From contig NZ_WXZL01000018.1 of the NCBI RefSeq assembly GCF_009982895.1, positions 20,436 through 84,435 on the forward strand: DNA of 64,000 nucleotides. Direction: 5' to 3'. Shown piece by piece: positions 16,378-28,350 of this stretch (position 1 is its first letter; every line of letters begins with the position of its first letter). Under the pieces are notes generated by a model, which saw only the letters and a list, made by a program, of their open reading frames with translations, was not told where the DNA came from and ran no database searches. The translations under genes were made by a program, and so were the position numbers. This DNA comes from Deinococcus alpinitundrae. GTDB taxonomy: Bacteria > Deinococcota > Deinococci > Deinococcales > Deinococcaceae.

Positions 16378-16979
16378 GCGCGGCGCGCGGGATGGGCGCG
16401 CAGGGCAAGCACGCCACCTTCGTGGCGTCGATGTGGGTGCTGGGGCTGGCTGCGCTGGGCGTGCTGGCCTATGCCATGACCCTACCGCTCGACTGGCAGC
16501 AAAAGCTGGTCGTGTGGATCTTGCTCACCTTCATCGCCGACGAGGCGGGCAACTGGTTCGGCTACAGCGCCGTGCCGCTCGGCATCATCACGCTGGGGGC
16601 GCTGCCGTTTTTGCCAGTCAGCGCGGTGCCGGAGCAGTGGTGGATTATCTTTCCGCTGATCGCCGGGGCGCTGAGCGCTGCCCTGGCCATGAAGCACGCG
16701 GGCGGCCCCTTCGTGCTGCCGTTGGCCGCCGTGCTGTTTGCCGTGCCGATCCTCGCGGCGGCCAAAGCGGCGCCCCTTCTCGACGCCAGCATGAAGTTTC
16801 CGGCCAATCCCCAGTTTCAGAAGCTGGCCTTCATCGCCGCAGGCATCGGCCTGCTCATCAGCCTGATTCGTCAGGTGGTGGCCGCGATGGTCAGGGCGCG
16901 CGCGAACCAGCCCGCACGGACGCCGAGGCTGGAGCCACTCACGCCAGCCGCACCCGTTTCGCTGACTAAAGACAGCTGA
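16374..16979 (+). CDS. Membrane protein of unknown function, coupled to uvrA
   Basis: 201 residues starting at a GTG that overlaps the uvrA stop (GTGA), so translation is probably coupled. Five or six hydrophobic segments are visible: [86 protein letters not shown] and [19 protein letters not shown]. No family recognised. The link to uvrA is positional only. Confidence 0.75.
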
Positions 16980-16991
16980 GCCTCAGCACTG

Positions 16992-17028
16992 GAAACGGCC
17001 CCATCCTCAAAGGTATGGGGCCGTTTTC
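16992..17028. terminator. Bidirectional terminator between uvrA operon and map
   Basis: GAAACGGCCCCAT and ATGGGGCCGTTTTC form a 13-bp stem around a 10-base loop, with T residues on both outer sides, between convergent genes. Confidence 0.85.
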
Positions 17029-17058
17029 GGTTCAGGTCGGTGCCTTTAAAAGCACGCC

Positions 17059-17820
17059 TCAGAGCGTTAGCAAATCGTAGCCCTTGTCGGTCACGACCAG
17101 GGTGTGCTCGAACTGGGCGCTGGGCTTGCCGTCCGCCGTCACCACCGTCCAGCCGTCGGGCAGCAGCTTGGTTTCGGCGCGGCCCAGATTGATCATCGGC
17201 TCGATGGTAAAGACCAGGCCTGCCGCGAGCTTCATGCCGGTTCCGGCGCGGCCCACATGCGAGACGGTGGGGTCTTCGTGGAGGTTGTGGCCGATGCCGT
17301 GGCCCGTGTACTCACGCACCACCGAGAAGCCGCGCGGCTGGGCAGTGGCCTGAATCGCCGCGCCGATGTCGCCCAGGTACGCACCGGGCCGAACCGTTTC
17401 CAGCGCCGCCTCCAGACTGGCCCGCGTGGCGTCCACCAGTTTCTGCACCTGGGGAGCCACCGCGCCCACCGTGTAGGTGTAGCAAGCGTCACCGTAGACG
17501 CCGCCGAGCTTGACGCCGATATCGACGCCGATGATGTCGCCCTCGCGCAGTTTGCGCGGACTGGGAATGCCGTGACAGATCACCTCGTTGACCGAGGCGC
17601 AGATGGTCGCTGGGAAGGGATTGTTGCGCGGGCCGTAGCCGATGTAGGCCGGGACCGCGCCGCGCGAGCGGATAAAATCCTCGGCGATCTTGTCGAGTTC
17701 CTGGATGCTGACTCCCGGCACGACGTAAGGATCGAGCAGCCGGAAGGTCTCGGCCACCAGCGCCCCCGCACGGCGCATGAGTTCGATTTCGCGGGCGCTT
17801 TTCAGGGTTGCTCTGCTCAT
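17059..17820 (-). CDS. map: Methionine aminopeptidase type I
   Basis: 253 residues. Removes the initiator methionine from nascent proteins. The pita-bread fold metal ligands are in place: two Asp in DIIGVDIGVKLGGVYGDAC, His in GHGIGHNLHEDPTVSHVG, Glu in FTIEPMINLG and Glu in FEHTLVVTDKGY. There is no N-terminal SH3 or zinc extension, so this is the short type Ia form. TAGCCT lies nine bases before the ATG, so the message may be nearly leaderless. The gene stands alone between a shared terminator and the msrPQ promoter region. Confidence 0.95.
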   Translation of the reverse strand: MSRATLKSAREIELMRRAGALVAETFRLLDPYVVPGVSIQELDKIAEDFIRSRGAVPAYIGYGPRNNPFPATICASVNEVICHGIPSPRKLREGDIIGVDIGVKLGGVYGDACYTYTVGAVAPQVQKLVDATRASLEAALETVRPGAYLGDIGAAIQATAQPRGFSVVREYTGHGIGHNLHEDPTVSHVGRAGTGMKLAAGLVFTIEPMINLGRAETKLLPDGWTVVTADGKPSAQFEHTLVVTDKGYDLLTL

Positions 17821-17985
17821 CTCGGCGTCAGGCTAGCACGCGGCTGTCAGCAGAGCGGGAGCGTCTTCACCTTCGCGGCGCAGACCCGACCCGGCCCAAC
17901 CGTAAGTCTCCGTGAAGTTCGCTCCGGTCAATGGGCATAGGCTGAATAGTCTTGCGGCGGCTCCAGTCTTCGCTCGCGGCAAAAT

Positions 17986-18015
17986 TAAATCCATACCCGC
18001 GTAACCTGCGTATAT
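17986..18015 (+). promoter_or_regulatory. Candidate ECF-sigma promoter of msrPQ
   Basis: TAAATCCAT (17986-17994), 14 bases, then CGTATAT (18009-18015). The two other copies of this architecture lie upstream of the ECF sigma operon (29638-29667) and the COG4315 gene (28280-28309), with the same 14-base spacing. It is about 60 bases before the msrP ATG, leaving room for the ribosome site AAGGAG at 18065. Confidence 0.6.
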
Positions 18016-18075
18016 CAAGGTAGAAGAACCAGCCCCGACCCCGCCTCCCCCATTGAGGCCATCCAAGGAGAGTCC

Positions 18076-19059
<984 letters not shown>

Positions 19060-19063
19060 GCCC

Positions 19064-19759
19064 ATGTCCAAAGCCTCCCCCTCCCCGGCGGCCAGCGCGG
19101 CCAAAAGCGCGCCGAAACGTAGGGCCAACACGTTCGGTGGTCTCGGCCCCGGCATCGTGGTGGGCGGCCTGGTGCCGATGGCCGTGATGCTGTGGGACGC
19201 CAAGACCGGCGCGCTGGGCGCGAACCCGGTGCAGCGCCTGCAACTCCAGACCGGCATTCTCGCGCTGGCCCTGCTGCTCATCTCGCTGGCCGCCACCCCA
19301 CTGCGGCTCGTGACCGGCTGGACCTGGCCTGCCCGCGTGCGCAAGGCCCTGGGGCTGCTGGGGTTTCTGTATGCCACCCTGCATGTCCTGGTGTACCTGG
19401 TCGACAAGGGCATTCTCATCAGCGACTTCGGGCTGGCGACGGTGCTGGACGACGTGGTCAAGCGGCCCTTCATCACGGTGGGCTTCGTGGCCTGGTTGCT
19501 GCTCATTCCACTGGCGCTCACCAGTTTCAAGTCCTCGGTCAAGAAGCTCGGCTTCGAGCGCTGGACGCTGCTGCACAAGCTGGTCTATCTGATCGTGGCG
19601 CTGGGCGTGGTGCATTACTGGTGGGGGGTCAAGAAGGACCATACCGAGCCGCTGATCTACGGCCTGATCGCGGCCCTGCTGCTGGCGCTGCGGGTCATTT
19701 TCAAGGACTTCCGCAGCAAGAAGAAAGTCAGGAGCGCGGGGAAACCAGCCACGCCCTGA
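19064..19759 (+). CDS. msrQ: MsrQ heme-binding membrane subunit
   Basis: 231 residues. The b-type heme membrane subunit that passes quinol or flavin electrons to MsrP. Six hydrophobic helices are visible: LGPGIVVGGLVPMAVMLW, LQTGILALALLLISLAATPL, ALGLLGFLYATLHVLVYLV, TVGFVAWLLLIPLALTSF, LHKLVYLIVALGVVHYWWG and LIYGLIAALLLALRVIF. Heme-ligand candidates are His in YATLHVLVYL and the histidines of WTLLHKLVY and VVHYWWG. It forms a two-gene operon with msrP and ends at a U-tract terminator. Confidence 0.93.
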   Translation: MSKASPSPAASAAKSAPKRRANTFGGLGPGIVVGGLVPMAVMLWDAKTGALGANPVQRLQLQTGILALALLLISLAATPLRLVTGWTWPARVRKALGLLGFLYATLHVLVYLVDKGILISDFGLATVLDDVVKRPFITVGFVAWLLLIPLALTSFKSSVKKLGFERWTLLHKLVYLIVALGVVHYWWGVKKDHTEPLIYGLIAALLLALRVIFKDFRSKKKVRSAGKPATP

Positions 19760-19773
19760 CGTCCAGAATGTTC

Positions 19774-19816
19774 AGGCGGCGCGAGGCTATTCGCCTGCGC
19801 CGCCTTCTCTTTTTCT
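19774..19816 (+). terminator. Terminator after msrPQ
   Basis: AGGCGGCGC (19774-19782) pairs with GCGCCGCCT (19797-19805), followed by TCTCTTTTTCTT. Confidence 0.85.
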
Positions 19817-19826
19817 TGAAGCCTCT

Positions 19827-20228
19827 TCAGCCCAGTACTTCTCGTAGCCGCGCCACGTTCCCCGTCCACACTTCGCCGTCCTCGCTCTCGGCCCAGAACT
19901 CTGGCAAGTCGGAACCTGGCCCCGCTGTCCGTTCCAGCGCTTCACCCGCCAGCTCGCGCATCGGCTCCAGCTCGCCCGCCTCCAGCTGTTCCAGCCAGTC
20001 GCGCAGGGCGGCGTCGAAAATCGCTTCGGTGTCGCCGGTGAGGTGCGCGGCCAGAATCTCGGCGGCAGCCACGGCCCGCGCGCCCTCCTCCTCGGCCACG
20101 AAGTCGATGTCGGGGTCCAAGACGACCTCAAAGGCTTCTTGCAGAGCGAATGCGCCGTCTTCCAGCACTTCCTGCACAAACATTTTGGCGGCGTCGTTGT
20201 CGAAGGCGGCCGTGCCCCAGGTGTTCAT
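19827..20228 (-). CDS. DUF4259 domain protein
   Basis: About 133 residues. The opening MNTWGTAAFDNDAAKMFVQE is the signature of DUF4259 (a WG..FDND motif). The rest is acidic and helical, ending SEDGEVWTGNVARLREVLG. These proteins are cytosolic and have no assigned activity. The start is the ATG at 20228: TACCCT lies six bases before it and the conserved motif begins right after. An ATG six codons further up is less likely. Confidence 0.75.
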   Translation of the reverse strand: MNTWGTAAFDNDAAKMFVQEVLEDGAFALQEAFEVVLDPDIDFVAEEEGARAVAAAEILAAHLTGDTEAIFDAALRDWLEQLEAGELEPMRELAGEALERTAGPGSDLPEFWAESEDGEVWTGNVARLREVLG

Positions 20229-20261
20229 GGCTTCAGGGTAACCCAAGTGGCCGCCGGGTGT

Positions 20262-20714
20262 TCAGTTGCCGTACAGCACGAATTCGCTGGTGTTTCTGGT
20301 GCCCGGCACGGTTCTCGAAATCATCCCGACATATTTGCCGCTGCGGTTGCCGTAGACCACGGTTTCCATATCGTGCCAGTCCTGAACCGTGAACTGCTTG
20401 AAGTTCTGCTGCTGAAAGCCCAGGGCACGGGTCTGGTAAATAGTGTCGTGAAACGCCGAAACCCAGTTGACGACCCGGTAATACTCGACCCATTTCACGT
20501 TGTAACCGGCTTTCTTGCTCTGCATCAGGAAGTCCTGTTTGAAGCGTTGCGCGCCAGCGTCACAAAACTGAGTGACAGAAGCGCCGCCGCCCCCTTTTGG
20601 GTAAGGCACCTTCACTTGTCCATTGAAGCTGAAGGCGGGCCGGGTGTTGCATTGAGCGCTTGCGGCAGAGGTCCCCAGAGCAGTCAGGGCAGCGATCAGT
20701 ATCAAACGATTCAT
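20262..20714 (-). CDS. Small secreted protein of unknown function
   Basis: 150 residues with a clear signal peptide (MNRLILIAALTALGTSAASA, cleavage before Q). The mature part has two cysteines (QCNTRPAF, TQFCDAG) that could form a disulfide. It has many aromatic residues (VKWVEYYRVVNWVSAFHDTI, VQDWHDMETVVYGN). No family recognised. The ATG has a strong AAGGAG ribosome site. The 172 bases upstream, shared with the end of ispG, show no other gene. Confidence 0.65.
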   Translation of the reverse strand: MNRLILIAALTALGTSAASAQCNTRPAFSFNGQVKVPYPKGGGGASVTQFCDAGAQRFKQDFLMQSKKAGYNVKWVEYYRVVNWVSAFHDTIYQTRALGFQQQNFKQFTVQDWHDMETVVYGNRSGKYVGMISRTVPGTRNTSEFVLYGN

Positions 20715-20886
20715 GATGTTCTCCTTGAGCCGATAAGGTGAGGCTCAGCTTAAGAGAGAAAACATGAGAACGGGGTGCGCTTGTGCCTGCGCCTGTTTAT
20801 GAAATCGCGACACGCAACACACGTACAGGGATTTGAATAATGACGACCAACTCAAGCAGACGAGCACTGTCAACGGTCTGTTTGCT

Positions 20887-22128
20887 TTAAACGCCCGCCT
20901 TCTCGTTCGTGCCGTAGCGCCGCTCCACGTAGGTTTCCATCAGCTCCTGAAAGTCCTCGGCGATGCGGGGACCGCGCAGGGTGGTGAGCAGTTTGCCGTC
21001 CTGGTAGACCGGGGCGCGGGGGTCCTCGCCGGTGCCGGGCAGCGAGATGCCGATGTTGGCGTGTTTGCTCTCGCCAGGGCCGTTGACGACGCAGCCCATG
21101 ACGGCCACCTGCATCTCCTCCACGCCGGGGTAGCGGGCCTTCCAGTCGGGCATGCTGTCTCTGATGTAGTCCTGAATCTTCTGGGCCAGTTCCTGAAAGA
21201 AGACGCTGGTGGTGCGCCCGCAGCCGGGGCAACTCGTCACCTGCGGCGAGAACTGCCGGATGCCCAGACTCTGGAGGATCTGCTGGGCCACCTCGACTTC
21301 CAGCTTGCGCGAGGCCCCCGGCTCCGGCGTGAGTGAGACCCGGATGGTGTCGCCGATGCCCTCGGTCAGCAGCGGCGCGAGGGCCACGCTGCTCGCCACC
21401 ATGCCCTTCATGCCCATGCCCGCCTCGGTGAGGCCCAGGTGAAGCGGGTAGTCACACTCGGCGGCCAGCTGGCGGTAGACCTGCCAGAGTTCCGGGGCGC
21501 TCGACACCTTCACCGAGATCAGGATCTTGTCGTGGGCCAGTCCCAGTTCCTCGGCGTAGCGGGCACTCTCCAGGGCCGAGACCACCATCGCGTCGATCAT
21601 CACGTCGGTGGCGGACTTGGGGCTGCCCTTGGCGGCATTGGCGTCCATCAGGCGGGCCAGCACCTGCTGATCGAGGCTGCCCCAGTTGACCCCGATCCGC
21701 ACCGGCTTGCCGAACTCCCTGGCGACCTCGATCATGGTGGCGAAGTTGGCGTCGTGGTGCTGCCCGGCCCCCACGTTGCCGGGGTTGATGCGGTACTTGG
21801 CCAGCAACCGGGCCGCCTCAGGAAACTCGCGCAGCAGAATGTGGCCGTTGTAGTGAAAGTCGCCTACGATCGGCACGCTCAGGCCCACTTCTGCCAGGCG
21901 GGCCACGATCTCCGGCAGGGCGGCGGCGGCCTCACGGGTGTTGACCGTCACGCGCACCAGTTCCGACCCGGCGCGGGCGAGTTGCGCCACCTGAATGGCC
22001 GTCGCCTCGGCGTTGGCGGTGTCGGTGTTGGTCATGCTCTGCACCACCACCGGGTGCTGGGAACCGATCAGGACGCCGCCCACGTTGGCGGTCACAGTGC
22101 GGCGGCGGGCGGGAGCAAGGAGCGTCAT
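20887..22128 (-). CDS. ispG: 4-hydroxy-3-methylbut-2-enyl-diphosphate synthase
   Basis: About 413 residues. The iron-sulfur enzyme of the MEP isoprenoid pathway that converts MEcPP to HMBPP. The TIM-barrel half begins [20 protein letters not shown] and includes RINPGNVG and [11 protein letters not shown]. The 4Fe-4S half has [19 protein letters not shown] (two Cys) and [20 protein letters not shown] (third Cys, with the catalytic Glu in NGPGE). The start is uncertain. The ATG at 22128 has GGAAGG too close to it, and an in-frame TTG at 22149 has no clear ribosome site. A polyprenyl synthase in this window acts downstream in the same pathway. Confidence 0.95.
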   Translation of the reverse strand: MTLLAPARRRTVTANVGGVLIGSQHPVVVQSMTNTDTANAEATAIQVAQLARAGSELVRVTVNTREAAAALPEIVARLAEVGLSVPIVGDFHYNGHILLREFPEAARLLAKYRINPGNVGAGQHHDANFATMIEVAREFGKPVRIGVNWGSLDQQVLARLMDANAAKGSPKSATDVMIDAMVVSALESARYAEELGLAHDKILISVKVSSAPELWQVYRQLAAECDYPLHLGLTEAGMGMKGMVASSVALAPLLTEGIGDTIRVSLTPEPGASRKLEVEVAQQILQSLGIRQFSPQVTSCPGCGRTTSVFFQELAQKIQDYIRDSMPDWKARYPGVEEMQVAVMGCVVNGPGESKHANIGISLPGTGEDPRAPVYQDGKLLTTLRGPRIAEDFQELMETYVERRYGTNEKAGV

Positions 22129-22245
22129 GCCTTCCAGTTTAGGCCGCAACCGTCAGGGCAAATGGCAGGCGACCTTACCTGGGTCACTAGTCCACCACAG
22201 GCCGTGAAGGTGACGCTGCCCCATGCCCCGGGAGCGGCGGTGGGC

Positions 22246-22300
22246 TATACTGCTCTTTGTAAAGTCCTCGTCGGCGGGGGTGGGTGAGGTGACCCACCCC
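22246..22300 (+). promoter_or_regulatory. Promoter -10 box and leader hairpin of the rimP-nusA-infB operon
   Basis: TATACT at 22246-22251 is a good -10 box; no matching -35 is seen. Downstream, GGGGTGGGT (22277-22285) and ACCCACCCC (22292-22300) form a 9-bp stem around GAGGTG, about 50 bases before the rimP ATG. No T run follows. The leader is the expected place for NusA-linked or other attenuation control. Confidence 0.5.
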
Positions 22301-22352
22301 TTGCCTGTGAGAGAGGTGGTGAATCGCCCGCCGCGTGAGGTGGGAACAACTT

Positions 22353-22808
22353 ATGACAACCAAAACCGACAACCTGACCACCATTGCCAGCCGCGTGCTG
22401 ACTCCCCTGGGCCTCGAAGTGCTGGACGTGCAACTCCAGAATCCGGGCCGCCATCCCACCCTGCTGGTCCGCATCGACCGACTTGACGAACAGCCCGTGG
22501 GCGTCGAGGACTTGGAAGCCGCCAGCCGCGCCTTCGGCGCAGAACTCGACGCGCTCGACCCCATCAAGGAAGAGTACCGCTTGGAGCTGGAATCTCCCGG
22601 CAGCAAGCGACCGCTGACCCGCGCCCGTCACTTTGAGCGGATGCTGGGGCTGCTGGCCCGCGTGCGCGGAGAGGGTCACGCCTTCACCGCCCCGATCAAG
22701 GCCGTCGACGGCGAGCAGGTGACCTTCGATGTGCTGGGCCAGGACATCACCCTGACCGCCGGGCAGTTCCAGGGCAACCTGGCCGAGTTTCCGCCGGAAC
22801 ACCGGTGA
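22353..22808 (+). CDS. rimP: Ribosome maturation factor RimP
   Basis: 151 residues. Assists 30S subunit assembly. It has the RimP N-terminal domain (IASRVLTPLGLEVLDVQLQN, LLVRIDRLDEQPVGVEDLEA, YRLELESPGSKRPL) and the C-terminal Sm-like domain (LLARVRGEGHAFTAPIKAVD, QVTFDVLGQDITL). The start is the ATG at 22353 with GAGG upstream. First gene of the rimP-nusA-ylxR-infB operon. Confidence 0.93.
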   Translation: MTTKTDNLTTIASRVLTPLGLEVLDVQLQNPGRHPTLLVRIDRLDEQPVGVEDLEAASRAFGAELDALDPIKEEYRLELESPGSKRPLTRARHFERMLGLLARVRGEGHAFTAPIKAVDGEQVTFDVLGQDITLTAGQFQGNLAEFPPEHR

Positions 22809-22878
22809 GCGCGGTTCCCGACTTCGTGCTTTCCGCACCCCAGAACCCACCACCGACAACCCAGACAAAGGAAGTAAG

Positions 22879-24072
<1,194 letters not shown>

Positions 24073-24075
24073 GGC

Positions 24076-24387
24076 GTGCCTGACCTGAGTGCTTCTCCCG
24101 CTTCCTCAGCACGGCATGTGCCGGAGCGCAGTTGCGTGGCCTGCCGTACAAAGCGTCCCCAGGCGCAGTTCGTGCGGCTCGTTCGCACCGCGTCGGGCTG
24201 GACGCTGGCGGGGCGGGGCCAGCAGGCGGGGGGCCGGGGCGCGTATCTCTGCTTGGAGAGCCCAAGCTGCTGGACCGAGAAAAAACTCAGGCGGGCTTTC
24301 GGCTCACAGGCCGCTTCACTCTCTTCACAACTTCAAGAGCGTTATGCATTAACTTCTTCCCTTTCTATCTCCGCTGCCCTGTCCTGA
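24076..24387 (+). CDS. ylxR: YlxR family RNA-binding protein
   Basis: 103 residues with a GTG start three bases after nusA. It carries the YlxR signature CVACRTKRPQAQFVRLVR and GRGAYLCLESPSCW. Members bind RNA; the Bacillus protein (RnpM) inhibits RNase P. The C-terminal part after residue 80 (SLSSQLQERYALTSS) is less conserved. The operon position between nusA and infB is the usual one. Confidence 0.85.
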   Translation: MPDLSASPASSARHVPERSCVACRTKRPQAQFVRLVRTASGWTLAGRGQQAGGRGAYLCLESPSCWTEKKLRRAFGSQAASLSSQLQERYALTSSLSISAALS

Positions 24388-24439
24388 GCCGCTTTCAACG
24401 CTCAAGGCAGAGGCCGCCGACTCACCCGGAGGTGAGGCC

Positions 24440-26257
<1,818 letters not shown>

Positions 26258-26278
26258 ACCAAGCCTGAGCCGAACTCA

Positions 26279-26316
26279 AGTGGGCCGCACTCCAGCGATG
26301 GAGGCGGCCCACTTTG
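26279..26316 (+). terminator. Terminator after infB
   Basis: AGTGGGCCGC pairs with GCGGCCCACT with an inner CTCCA/TGGAG stem and a GCGA loop, followed by TTT. Confidence 0.85.
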
Positions 26317-26325
26317 CTGCCTTGC

Positions 26326-26829
26326 TTACGGACAGTTCAGGCCGATGGTCAGGTCCGGCGCGGCCACGAACGGCAGGTTGGGATTGCCGGACTTCATCGG
26401 CACGATGATTTTCGTCCAAGGCGTCTTGGCAGCCCCCACGCGCGACATCAGTGTGAACGTACCGGTCTCGCCGGGAGACAGCCGCAGGCGGGCGGCGTCA
26501 CCGCCGATGGCCACCAGTGCGCCGTCCCGGACGACCTGGCCTGCACTATCCGTCACGGCGATGCGGCTCTCGTCGATGATATTCACGCTGTCTTGCACCT
26601 GCGGCGTGAGGTTGGTGGCTTCCAGATTCACCAACCAGAAGCCCTCGCGGCCACCGACGCCCGCCTGCTGCCCGGTGACGATGAAGCGCCACACGCCGTT
26701 CTCCAGGGGCTGACCGACGCAGCCGACCAGCGGCGCATTCTGAACGGGCAACGCGGCGGCCACCGCGACACCGAGCGCACTGCCCAGCCAGGCCAGGGGC
26801 AACGCCGCCATCAAAGAGAATTTTTTCAT
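26326..26829 (-). CDS. Secreted protein of unknown function
   Basis: About 167 residues with an N-terminal signal peptide (MKKFSLMAALPLAWLGSALGVAVAA). The mature part has two cysteines (LVGCVGQP near the start and GLNCP at the end) and an immunoglobulin-like beta pattern (WRFIVTGQQAG, RIAVTDSAGQVVRDGALVAI, LRLSPGETGTFTLMSRVG). No family recognised. The start is the ATG at 26829, with a TAGACT box seven bases upstream; further upstream codons would lose the signal peptide position. Confidence 0.65.
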   Translation of the reverse strand: MKKFSLMAALPLAWLGSALGVAVAAALPVQNAPLVGCVGQPLENGVWRFIVTGQQAGVGGREGFWLVNLEATNLTPQVQDSVNIIDESRIAVTDSAGQVVRDGALVAIGGDAARLRLSPGETGTFTLMSRVGAAKTPWTKIIVPMKSGNPNLPFVAAPDLTIGLNCP

Positions 26830-27044
26830 ACTGGGTAGTCTAGCGAAAAACGACCGCCGAGAAAAACACCGGAGCCGCTCGGAACATGACGCGTTTTGAG
26901 TGTCTGCGGCTACGGTCTGGAGCAACTCTAAACCCGTGTTCATGTCGCTGCACGCCTTTCACGGCCACCCGCCTTGCAGACTGCCCTGGTCGGCCCCATC
27001 CACGCTTTCCCCCACAGCCACTCATTCGTTCAAGGAGTTTGAAG

Positions 27045-27464
27045 ATGCCCAGCAAAAGTCTGTCCGACCTCGCCAAATCGATGAAGGCCATCGACATCGC
27101 CATGCTCTCCACCCATAGCGCGGGCGGCGAGATCGCTGGGCGGCCCATGAGCAACAACGGCCAGGTCGAGTACGACGGCACCTCGTACTACTTCACCTAC
27201 GAGCAGTCGCGCACCGTCAGCGATATCGATTCCAATGCCAAGGTCGCCCTCGCCTTTCAGGGCAGGAAGTCGTTTCAGGTCGCCGTGGAGGGTCAGGCCT
27301 CGCTTATCCGCGACAAGGCGGCCATGCAAGACCACTGGACGCCTGATCTGGACCAGTGGTTCAAGGACGGTCTCGACACCGAGGGCCTGGTGATGATCCA
27401 GGTGGACGCCACCCGCGTGCATTACTGGGACGGCGAGGACAGCGGGGAAGTCAAGCTGAACTGA
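27045..27464 (+). CDS. Pyridoxamine 5'-phosphate oxidase-fold protein, general stress protein 26 type
   Basis: 139 residues of the split-barrel FMN-binding fold. Residues follow the general-stress-protein-26 pattern: IDIAMLSTHSAGGEIAGRPM, VEYDGTSYYFTYEQSR, KVALAFQGRKSFQVAVEGQ, and the C-terminal WFKDGLDTEGLVMIQVDATR with VHYWDGED. It probably binds FMN or a related cofactor; the true substrate is unknown. The start is the ATG at 27045, which has AAGGAG seven bases upstream; the frame is open further up but lacks a ribosome site. Confidence 0.85.
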   Translation: MPSKSLSDLAKSMKAIDIAMLSTHSAGGEIAGRPMSNNGQVEYDGTSYYFTYEQSRTVSDIDSNAKVALAFQGRKSFQVAVEGQASLIRDKAAMQDHWTPDLDQWFKDGLDTEGLVMIQVDATRVHYWDGEDSGEVKLN

Positions 27465-27478
27465 TCGGCACCGGACAA

Positions 27479-27525
27479 AAACGCAAGGCAGTCACCCGGA
27501 ATGTGGGAGCGACTGGCTTGCGTTT
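27479..27525. terminator. Bidirectional terminator between the two stress-related genes
   Basis: AAACGCAAG-G-CAGTC pairs with GACTG-G-CTTGCGTTT around a 17-base loop, with A and T runs outside, between convergent genes. Confidence 0.85.
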
Positions 27526-27543
27526 GCGTTTACTGCCGGTGTC

Positions 27544-28263
27544 TTACGGCTTGACGACGAACCACACCTTGCCAACATTCTGCCCGGTCATGTCGCCGGG
27601 TTTCTTGTCGTTGACCCAGTAGTAGAGCGGCTGCCCGGCGTAAGTCACCTGCAGCGCGCCGTCCTTGCGCTTGGTCGTGCCGAGTTTGCTGTCCTTGCTC
27701 TCCGGCAGGTACGCGCTCAGCAGCGGCGGCCAGGCGACGGCACACTTGTCGTAGCAGTTGCTCACGTTCTTGTCGTCTTTGGTAAACAGGTACAGGGTCA
27801 TGCCGCTGGCGTCCACCAGATGCTCGCCCAGATCGCCCGCCTTGGACGTGCCGATGACCGGGCCAGGGTCGACCGCGTACCAGACCTTACCCACGTCCTG
27901 CCCGGTGGTGTCGCCCGCCTTCTTGTCGTTGACCCAGTAGTAGAGCGGCCAGCCGTTATAGGCCACCTGTTGTCCGCCGTCCTTGCGTTTGACCAAGCTG
28001 AGCTTGCCTTCCATGCCGCTGGGCAGTGCGGGCAACGTCTCGGAGAGTAGCGGCGGCCAGGCGACAGCGCACTTGTCGTAGCAGTTGCTGACCCCGGGCG
28101 TGTCTTTGGTGAACAGGTACAGGGTCATACCGTCGGTGGCGGTCAGGATACTGCCGAGTTTGGCGTCCTGGCGCAGCACCAGTGGCGGTGCGGCAGCGCT
28201 GGCGACAGCCGAGCAGGCGAGCAGGGTGAGGGCGGTCAGGCGGGCAGAGTGGGTTTTGAGCAT
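27544..28263 (-). CDS. Exported COG4315-type protein with two Yx(F)xxD repeats
   Basis: 239 residues. A signal peptide (MLKTHSARLTALTLLACSAVASA) is followed by two tandem copies of the COG4315 domain, residues about 28-130 and 135-239. Each has LYLFTKD (the Yx(FWY)xxD motif), the pair NCYDKCAVAWPPLL with two conserved cysteines, and YYWVNDKK...GQ.VGKVW. The family has no established function; the Cys/Trp-rich motifs suggest redox or metal contact in the envelope. GGAGG lies before the ATG. The gene is downstream of the anti-sigma gene and has its own ECF-like promoter. Confidence 0.85.
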   Translation of the reverse strand: MLKTHSARLTALTLLACSAVASAAAPPLVLRQDAKLGSILTATDGMTLYLFTKDTPGVSNCYDKCAVAWPPLLSETLPALPSGMEGKLSLVKRKDGGQQVAYNGWPLYYWVNDKKAGDTTGQDVGKVWYAVDPGPVIGTSKAGDLGEHLVDASGMTLYLFTKDDKNVSNCYDKCAVAWPPLLSAYLPESKDSKLGTTKRKDGALQVTYAGQPLYYWVNDKKPGDMTGQNVGKVWFVVKP

Positions 28264-28279
28264 AAGAACCTCCACTCTG

Positions 28280-28309
28280 AGAAACGCACGGCGGGCGGCT
28301 TTGGATTCA
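28280..28309 (-). promoter_or_regulatory. ECF-type promoter of the COG4315 gene
   Basis: Leftward TGAATCCAA (28309-28301), 14 bases, CGTTTCT (28286-28280), ending 16 bases before the ATG. This matches the promoter of the ECF sigma operon in sequence, spacing and distance to the start codon. Confidence 0.75.
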
Positions 28310-28350
28310 TTGCTGGCGCGGCCACCTGCCGCCGGCCTCGGGAGCCTGCC

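Noticed and set aside
20822..20870. Possible ECF-type promoter upstream of the 20.7 kb secreted gene (AAATCCC and CGTGT)
   Set aside because: The spacer is two bases shorter and the -35 differs, so it does not match the three accepted sites.
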